Assembly (NCBI GenBank): GCA_903907185.1
Contig: CAIVND010000197.1
Span: forward strand, 1-18,730
DNA: 18,730 bases
Reading direction: 5' to 3'
Source of the DNA: an uncultured Acidimicrobiaceae bacterium
GTDB taxonomy: Bacteria > Actinomycetota > Acidimicrobiia > Acidimicrobiales > Bog-793
Position numbers and translations under genes: made by a program. The notes beneath the pieces are model-generated. The model saw only the letters and a program-made list of their open reading frames with translations. It did no database searches and was not told the DNA's origin. This document shows positions 14,191 through 18,730 of this stretch, in pieces (within the stretch, counting starts at the first letter, position 1; the number at the start of each line of letters is the position of its first letter).

Positions 14191-14784
14191 CTACCGGTTT
14201 CGCTGAATGAATGCCATCGCCTCTGCGCGTGAAGCAACGTCTGTTCGAAAGACTCCCCTCACAGCAGAGGTGACCGTTGACGCCCCCGGCTTTTTCACAC
14301 CTCGCATCGTCATGCAGAGGTGTTCCGCCTCAAGCACAACGATGGCGCCGCGGGGCTCCAACGAACGACAGAGCGCATCAGCGATCTCTGTAGTGAGCCT
14401 CTCCTGCACCTGGAGCCGACGTGCATATCCCTCGACGAGTCGAGCCAACTTCGACAGTCCGGTAATCGTGCCCCCCTGATTTGGAATATAGGCAACGTGC
14501 GCGCGCCCTGAGAAGGGCAGCATGTGGTGTTCACACAGTGAGGTGAAGGCGATGTCGCGCACCATCACCATCTCATCGTGGTCGATCGGAAACATCTTTT
14601 CGAGATGATGCGCGGGATCACTATCTTTCCCGGCGAGCAACTCTTTGTACATCTTTGCGACACGCTGTGGAGTCTCAACAAGACCGGCCCGATCGGGATC
14701 CTCGCCAATCGCGGACAGTAGCTCTCGCACCGCGGCTTCGGCACGATCGATATCGATTTGGGGCGCTCGTTCTTCGAAGGTCAT
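14191..14784 (-). CDS. folE: GTP cyclohydrolase I
   Basis: Opens and recyclises GTP to 7,8-dihydroneopterin triphosphate, the first committed step of folate synthesis. The 197-residue product has the zinc ligands C84 and H87 in CEHH and C157 in HLCMTMRG. GLSKLARLVEGYARRLQVQERLT contains the family core, and TSAVRGVF is the conserved C-terminal strand. Its ATG overlaps the hpt stop by 4 bases; in mycobacteria ftsH lies between these two genes. Confidence 0.97.
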   Translation of the reverse strand: MTFEERAPQIDIDRAEAAVRELLSAIGEDPDRAGLVETPQRVAKMYKELLAGKDSDPAHHLEKMFPIDHDEMVMVRDIAFTSLCEHHMLPFSGRAHVAYIPNQGGTITGLSKLARLVEGYARRLQVQERLTTEIADALCRSLEPRGAIVVLEAEHLCMTMRGVKKPGASTVTSAVRGVFRTDVASRAEAMAFIQRNR

Positions 14785-15368
14785 TGAGAGTTCCCCTCAT
14801 CGGCGATCCAAATATCACGCAAATTACGAAACCGCTCCGCCACATCAAGTCCGTATCCAACGACAAACTCGTTAGGAATCGCAAAGCCCGTGTAGGCGAC
14901 CTCCATCTGCGCCCTCTGTGCCTCGGTCTTGACCAAAAGAGCACAGATCTCAAGACTTTTTGGTTCGCGAGCGAGCAGGCCCTTTCGAAGATACGAAAGC
15001 GTGAGGCCCGAATCGACGATGTCTTCAACGATGATTACATCGCGGCCAGTCAGATCGATGTCAAGGTCTTTGACGATCCGTACAATTCCACTCGTCTTCG
15101 TAGCGGCACCATACGAGGAGACCGCCATAAAGTCGATCTCAACGGGCAGATCGATCGCCCTTGCAAGATCAGACATAAAGACAAATGCACCCTTAAGCAC
15201 ACAGATCAACAGCGGCGACTTGCCCGCGTAGTCACGGGTAATCTCTGCGCCGATATCGACGACGCGCTGGTGGATCTCCTCGCGAGAGATCAAGACCCGT
15301 CCAAGACCGAGCCCATTGAACTTTTCTCGAAATGGCGGCGCTAGGCGCTCAAGGTCAATATCGGTCAT
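14781..15368 (-). CDS. hpt: hypoxanthine phosphoribosyltransferase
   Basis: Purine salvage: joins hypoxanthine or guanine to PRPP. The 195-residue product has the LKG loop (58-60), SSYG (84-87) and the PRPP-binding signature VIIVEDIVDSGLTL (111-124). FVVGYGLD..ERFRNL is the base-binding end. The N-terminus is about 20 residues longer than in short HPRTs, as in mycobacterial Hpt. AAGG 8 bases before the ATG is a plausible Shine-Dalgarno. It follows tilS by 10 bases, the common actinobacterial tilS-hpt pair. Confidence 0.96.
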   Translation of the reverse strand: MTDIDLERLAPPFREKFNGLGLGRVLISREEIHQRVVDIGAEITRDYAGKSPLLICVLKGAFVFMSDLARAIDLPVEIDFMAVSSYGAATKTSGIVRIVKDLDIDLTGRDVIIVEDIVDSGLTLSYLRKGLLAREPKSLEICALLVKTEAQRAQMEVAYTGFAIPNEFVVGYGLDVAERFRNLRDIWIADEGNSQ

Positions 15369-15378
15369 TTAGATGACC

Positions 15379-16302
15379 TTAGTCGTCGTCGGTTACGCGC
15401 TTTTGAGGTTGGTCTTGGTTGATTGGCGACTCCAAGATGAGTCGCCCCTTCGACCTTCGGATGCGGAGTCCCCCTGCGGTCTCGCAGGCAACGACCTCGC
15501 CGCGAATGACGCGTATCACTCGCTCGGTCGCCCCCGAATCTGGGGAGTACCCGCTCGGAGTGTGCTCGCGAATCCACCACCGAAGGGCTCGGCGAACGAG
15601 TGGTATCGGAGCCGCTTGGAGTTGGTGAACATCGGTGGGATCTAGTGCGCTGGCAAGTTCATCGAGAAGGACCGACTCATCGTGCATGAGTTCTCCTTGG
15701 CGATAGAGCACGGGAACAAGATCTCGGGCTGCGATCTCGTTGAGAAGCGGGAGGAGCTCGTGACGGACGCGGTTTCGAAGAAAGGCGAGATCTTCATTCG
15801 ACCGATCATGGACAATTTCGACACCGAGAGCGGCCGCGAATGCCTCGGTATCGGCGCGACGAAGCGCCAGTATCGGATGTCGATAGTCGTGGGTCATTGC
15901 GCTCAATCCGTCACGACCAGCTCCTCGAAGCAGATTCAACAACATCGTCTCGACCTGGTCATCCGCAGTGTGTCCGGTCGCAACGTTGGGCGGAAGGACT
16001 CCATATCGAAGTGCGCGCGCACGAGCCTCAAGATTTGGACCCTTCGGACAGTCAACACGCAGAGCAACAAACTTTGCTCCAATTTGCGCGGCCGCTTCAG
16101 CAACGATCGCCGGTTCAAGACCCGATTCTTCACGCAGACGATGATCTACGTGAAACGCTGTGACCTCACACCCATGGGCGACGGCAAGTGCCATCAAGGT
16201 CAATGAATCGACTCCACCGGAGACCGCGCAGTCAAGCGCGCTTCCCGCGGGAGGGAAGTTACACCGCGCTAGTAGATCGGCTGTTTGTTCAGGAAAGAGC
16301 AC
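15379..16302 (-). CDS. tilS: tRNA(Ile)-lysidine synthetase
   Basis: Modifies the wobble cytidine of the CAU-anticodon tRNA(Ile) to lysidine, so that it reads AUA. The N-type ATP pyrophosphatase P-loop SGGVDS (28-33) is followed by HVDHRLR, a GHTADDQVETMLLNLLRGAGRDGLSAM core, and LRNRVRHELLPLL, all TilS signatures. The frame is also open upstream to a TTG at 16344, giving 321 residues and a 56-base overlap with the metalloprotease gene. I prefer the GTG at 16302 (307 residues) because AAGGGA lies upstream and the overlap drops to 14 bases. The C-terminal part is short, as in other actinobacteria. Confidence 0.93.
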   Translation of the reverse strand: MLFPEQTADLLARCNFPPAGSALDCAVSGGVDSLTLMALAVAHGCEVTAFHVDHRLREESGLEPAIVAEAAAQIGAKFVALRVDCPKGPNLEARARALRYGVLPPNVATGHTADDQVETMLLNLLRGAGRDGLSAMTHDYRHPILALRRADTEAFAAALGVEIVHDRSNEDLAFLRNRVRHELLPLLNEIAARDLVPVLYRQGELMHDESVLLDELASALDPTDVHQLQAAPIPLVRRALRWWIREHTPSGYSPDSGATERVIRVIRGEVVACETAGGLRIRRSKGRLILESPINQDQPQKRVTDDD

Positions 16303-17404
16303 GGGTGTCAGGTCCCTTAGATGCCTGCTCGGCAACGCGGGCAACCCAACGGAGTGGTTGACGGATCTCTTGAAGATCAGGAAGGTTCTCGCGGCGCTGC
16401 CAAAGCAACTTCAACACCTCCTCGTCGCGGGCACCTATCACCTCGTCGATGAATGTATGACCCTCGTGGTATTGCCGCAGCTTTGCCTCAAATCCAAGTG
16501 CCTGCTGCGCAAACTTCGCAAGCGGCGAACCCTGACGACGACGCTCTGAGAGCACCCGAGCGAAACGACGCTGACCCGGAATGAGATCCGGTGCGGTGCG
16601 AGACATGACATATTCCGCGTGACCCTCGAGAAGGCTCATCAGCGCCTGGGCCTCACGGATGACAGCGATCAACTCTGAACCGGCCAAGAGTGTCGCAATG
16701 CCGCCCTCTGCGAGCGGGTTCTCGCCGCGACGGATCGTCTCGGTCGCGCGCTTCGATGCTTCAAGCAGTGCCGAGCTGTCGCTGCGTCCAAGTGCAGTTG
16801 CTCGTCCAACAAGACTGAGAAAGTAGTCGCGCATCCATGGCACGCCCGCGAACTGAAGATGATGAGTTACCTCGTGCAGCGCAATCCAAAGTCTGAACTC
16901 CTTTGGCGCGAACGCGAAACGACGCTCCAAGTTCACGATGTTTTGTCCCACGTAATACACCGCGTCCTGCTGTGGATCTCCGGTCACCATGTCGTACTGA
17001 CCGAGTACTCGTTTGGAGACCCAGGAGAACATCAATGCGAGCTGAGTTCCTGTCGCTGCCTGACTCAGTCGATCAAATGCTCCATGACTGCGGCGGCCTT
17101 CGCCGTCTGACGCAGCAGTTGGTTCTGACCGTTCAAGAAGGGTTGCGATCGAACGGATATTCGCCTTACTCCACTCAAGGCGATCAAGAACGAGAGAGCG
17201 CGGCGCTCCCTCGGGTGCAGTGAGGCCAGTGAGTTCGCTGACCCGTTCGTAGGCGAAAACCGTTGATCCACTGAAATCATCGGCGAGTCGTAGTCCAACA
17301 TCGGTAGGCAGAGCAATGGACTTGCTAAGAAGCTTCTCGCAGACTCTTGCCGCTAAGGCAAAGTCGATGAGATCACCTGACGATGGGTGTTGCGACGATG
17401 TCAC
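16289..17404 (-). CDS. zinc-dependent metalloprotease of the F420-biosynthesis-associated DUF2342 family
   Basis: A putative zinc hydrolase found mainly in actinobacteria. Its family name comes from co-occurrence with coenzyme F420 synthesis, not from a demonstrated reaction. The 371-residue product has the metzincin-like HEVTH (177-181) with two zinc histidines and the catalytic glutamate. A downstream LEGHAEYVM (259-267) may give the third ligand. VSKRVLGQYDMV and YYVGQNIVNLERRFAF are family-typical. It directly precedes tilS and hpt, as in M. tuberculosis. The start is GTG with no Shine-Dalgarno; TAGGCT lies 6 bases upstream. No signal peptide or membrane segment is seen. Confidence 0.9.
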   Translation of the reverse strand: MTSSQHPSSGDLIDFALAARVCEKLLSKSIALPTDVGLRLADDFSGSTVFAYERVSELTGLTAPEGAPRSLVLDRLEWSKANIRSIATLLERSEPTAASDGEGRRSHGAFDRLSQAATGTQLALMFSWVSKRVLGQYDMVTGDPQQDAVYYVGQNIVNLERRFAFAPKEFRLWIALHEVTHHLQFAGVPWMRDYFLSLVGRATALGRSDSSALLEASKRATETIRRGENPLAEGGIATLLAGSELIAVIREAQALMSLLEGHAEYVMSRTAPDLIPGQRRFARVLSERRRQGSPLAKFAQQALGFEAKLRQYHEGHTFIDEVIGARDEEVLKLLWQRRENLPDLQEIRQPLRWVARVAEQASKGPDTRALS

Positions 17405-17410
17405 AGCACC

Positions 17411-17416
17411 AGCCTA
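17411..17416 (-). promoter_or_regulatory. -10 element for possible leaderless metalloprotease mRNA
   Basis: TAGGCT (TANNNT) on the minus strand, ending 6 bases before the GTG start. It lies in the 34-base gap after the anti-sigma gene. No clear -35 hexamer. Readthrough from sigR is the alternative. Confidence 0.35.
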
Positions 17417-17438
17417 GGCCCGCCGAGTGTCGGGATCG

Positions 17439-17708
17439 TTACCGATCTACCTCGTCGACCTTGGATTCATGGTGGATGAGGGCCGCGATCTTGTCGCGAA
17501 GATCCTGAGGAACGGTCTCTTGACAGCGATCTCTCAAGACGCGTCGCAACTCCTCCTGGAAGCGCATCACATCCTCGCAGGGGCCGCACTGGTTGAGGTG
17601 CATCTCAATCTCTCTACGTCGACCCTCGGTGAGCTCACCGTCAAGGAAGTGATAGAGCTCGTGAATAGTGTTCTCACATGCTGATGTCTCGAATGGATTA
17701 AAGGTCAT
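17439..17708 (-). CDS. rsrA: RsrA-like zinc-binding anti-sigma factor
   Basis: Binds and inhibits the SigR-type sigma factor and, in characterised relatives, releases it when thiols form disulfides. The 89-residue product has the ZAS motif H37-x3-C41-x2-C44, with C11 upstream and C62 downstream. These positions coincide with C11, H37, C41, C44 and C62 of Streptomyces RsrA as I recall it. C3 and C31 of RsrA are missing. HELYHFLDGELTEGRRREIEMHLNQC is the typical helix. The ATG overlaps the sigma factor stop by 4 bases, giving coupled synthesis. Confidence 0.93.
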   Translation of the reverse strand: MTFNPFETSACENTIHELYHFLDGELTEGRRREIEMHLNQCGPCEDVMRFQEELRRVLRDRCQETVPQDLRDKIAALIHHESKVDEVDR

Positions 17709-18253
17709 CGGTCTGTCTCCACAAGTGTGCGCCGTTTCAGATAGCCGGCGAGCGACTTCTCCAGTGCGGCGCGGCCGCGCGAGAGCCGACTCATCACCGT
17801 CCCAATCGGAACTTCAGTGATCTCTGCAATGTCCTTATAGGAAAATCCCTCAACATCTGCGAGCAGGACGGCGAAGCGGTTCTGCTCGGGCAACGACTCG
17901 AGTGCCTCTCTCACCTCATCATCGGTGAAATGGTCAAGGGCAATCTCCTCTGCACTTCGAGATGCGATCTCGTTATAAAGATGGAGTTTGTCAAAGTCGT
18001 CGACCTCAATCTCTTGCGGACGCCGCCGCTCCTTGCGGTACGAATTAATGAAGGTGTTGGTCATGATCCGGTACAGCCAGGCCTTCAAGTAGGTGCCCTC
18101 TTTGAAGTTTCCATAGGCTTTGAACGCCTTGAAGTAGGTCTCCTGCAAAAGGTCCTGTGCATCGGCGGGATTTCTCGTCATCCGAAGGGCCGAGGCATAC
18201 AGTGAGTCGGCAAAGACCAGTGCATCTTCGGTAAATCGGGTTGGATCAGCCAT
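17705..18253 (-). CDS. sigR: SigR/SigH-like ECF sigma factor
   Basis: An ECF (group 4) sigma factor of the redox/heat stress type. The 182-residue product has region 2 (about 10-76) with DLLQETYFKAFKAY and the SigR-hallmark segment FKEGTYLKAWLYRIMTNTFIN. In the relatives I know, KEGTNLKAW is usual, so Tyr replaces Asn. Region 4 (about 112-168) contains LPEQNRFAVLLADVEGFSYKDIAEITEVPIGTVMSRLSRGR. It overlaps its anti-sigma gene. I found no GGGAAT-type autoregulatory SigR promoter just upstream; TAGTCT lies 6 bases before the ATG, so the transcript is probably leaderless from a housekeeping promoter. Confidence 0.95.
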   Translation of the reverse strand: MADPTRFTEDALVFADSLYASALRMTRNPADAQDLLQETYFKAFKAYGNFKEGTYLKAWLYRIMTNTFINSYRKERRRPQEIEVDDFDKLHLYNEIASRSAEEIALDHFTDDEVREALESLPEQNRFAVLLADVEGFSYKDIAEITEVPIGTVMSRLSRGRAALEKSLAGYLKRRTLVETDR

Positions 18254-18259
18254 ACGCAG

Positions 18260-18265
18260 AGACTA
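18260..18265 (-). promoter_or_regulatory. -10 element for leaderless sigR mRNA
   Basis: TAGTCT on the minus strand with a 6-base spacer to the ATG. The 36-base gap to the MFS stop has no Shine-Dalgarno and no SigR-type promoter sequence. The usual -35 is unclear. Confidence 0.45.
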
Positions 18266-18289
18266 CCGAGTTTGTTGGCTCATCGCCCG

Positions 18290-18730
18290 CTACCACTCGC
18301 CCTTGAAATCGGCGATCACGTAGACGAGTGGAATAGCAATGATGATCAAAATGCCCGCAAACACCCAGAAGATATGGGCGAGCATGATCCCCGGATCGCT
18401 CGAGCGATTCAAGACCGCTGTGGAGATCGAGACGGCAAATATCCCTCCGGACTGCCGAAACATCCCTCGGAGTCCTGCGATCGATGCAGCCTGCTCTGGT
18501 GCAAGCTGCATGGTGGCATTGTTTGCGGCTGGTCCTGCGACCCCATTGCCGAGTCCCGTAATCGCTGCCCCCACACTGAGCCATAGGTAGGGGGTGAACC
18601 CTCCATGGGGGGAGAATGACATCATCAAGAGGCCGAACGCAATCAGCGAAAATCCCGTCACCATCGGGAGCCGGTAGCCAGTTCGCCGCAGCATCATCGC
18701 CGCCATGGCGGCGACTAAAACCATGCCGAC
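18290..18730 (-). CDS. MFS transporter, C-terminal part (5' end beyond window)
   Basis: A membrane transporter of the drug:H+ antiporter-2 (EmrB/QacA-like, 14-helix) type. Only the last 146 codons are present; the frame stays open to the right edge. Visible hydrophobic segments are at about AMAAMML, MVTGFSLIAFGLLMMSF, LWLSVGAAITGLGNGV, GGIFAVSISTAVL and VFAGILIIIAIPLVYVIADF. GPAANNATMQLAPEQAASIAG followed by FRQSGGIFAVSIS matches the conserved proline-rich and RQxGG region of DHA2 transporters. The substrate cannot be read from this end. It lies 36 bases upstream of sigR in the same direction. Confidence 0.88.
   Translation of the reverse strand, partial: VGMVLVAAMAAMMLRRTGYRLPMVTGFSLIAFGLLMMSFSPHGGFTPYLWLSVGAAITGLGNGVAGPAANNATMQLAPEQAASIAGLRGMFRQSGGIFAVSISTAVLNRSSDPGIMLAHIFWVFAGILIIIAIPLVYVIADFKGEW

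Noticed and set aside
14160..14193. AAAC-TTTAG-GTTT followed by T residues after folE as a terminator.
   Set aside because: Only 4 AT-rich base pairs, far too weak beside the clpC terminator.

Overview
This 18.7 kb window looks like conserved housekeeping chromosome from an actinomycete. The order carD-ispD-ispF, radA, clpC, lysS, coaX, panC, folK-folB-folP-folE, hpt, tilS and an F420-associated zinc metalloprotease is the order I recall from the Mycobacterium/Streptomyces lineage. There is also a SigR/RsrA-type redox sigma/anti-sigma pair and CarD. Base composition is only moderately G+C rich by eye (mid-50s percent), which would fit a deep branch such as Acidimicrobiia (for example a Ferrimicrobium-like organism). 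That assignment is inference; no rRNA or other marker is present.

Layout, left to right. At the left edge carD (minus strand) leads ispD and a truncated ispF, the MEP isoprenoid genes. A 270-base divergent spacer with two inverted repeats separates carD from a plus-strand cytidylate-kinase-like gene, which converges on radA (minus). clpC (minus) lies upstream of radA and ends in a strong rho-independent terminator. clpC diverges from a plus-strand long-chain polyprenyl diphosphate synthase gene, which converges on lysS. From about 7.5 to 15.4 kb a long minus-strand unit reads hpt, folE, folP, a degenerate protein-tyrosine-phosphatase-like gene, folB, folK, panC, nadC, coaX, lysS. Upstream of it are tilS, the metalloprotease gene, an RsrA-like anti-sigma factor, a SigR-like sigma factor, and the 3' end of an MFS transporter gene at the right edge.

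How the genes fit together. The central unit supplies cofactors: tetrahydrofolate (FolE, FolB, FolK, FolP), pantothenate/CoA (PanC, CoaX) and NAD (NadC), together with lysyl-tRNA synthetase and the translation/purine genes tilS and hpt. IspD/IspF make isoprenoid precursors, and the polyprenyl synthase probably makes the menaquinone side chain. RadA, ClpC, CarD and SigR/anti-SigR are repair, proteolysis and stress-transcription functions. Many neighbours overlap by 4 bases (ATGA or GTGA), implying translational coupling.

Most notable points. (1) The gene between folP and folB encodes a DUSP23-like tyrosine-phosphatase fold in which the catalytic Cys, Arg and general-acid Asp all appear replaced, followed by a Lys/Pro/Ala-rich tail: a candidate pseudophosphatase built into the folate operon. 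(2) Six genes that lack a convincing Shine-Dalgarno sequence and could head transcripts each carry a TANNNT or TATAAA hexamer 6-7 bases before the start codon, the arrangement expected of leaderless mRNAs. (3) There is an operator-like pair of inverted repeats between carD and the kinase-like gene. (4) ftsH, panD and disA, which I would expect in this neighbourhood, are absent. I found no CRISPR array, mobile element, rRNA or tRNA gene.
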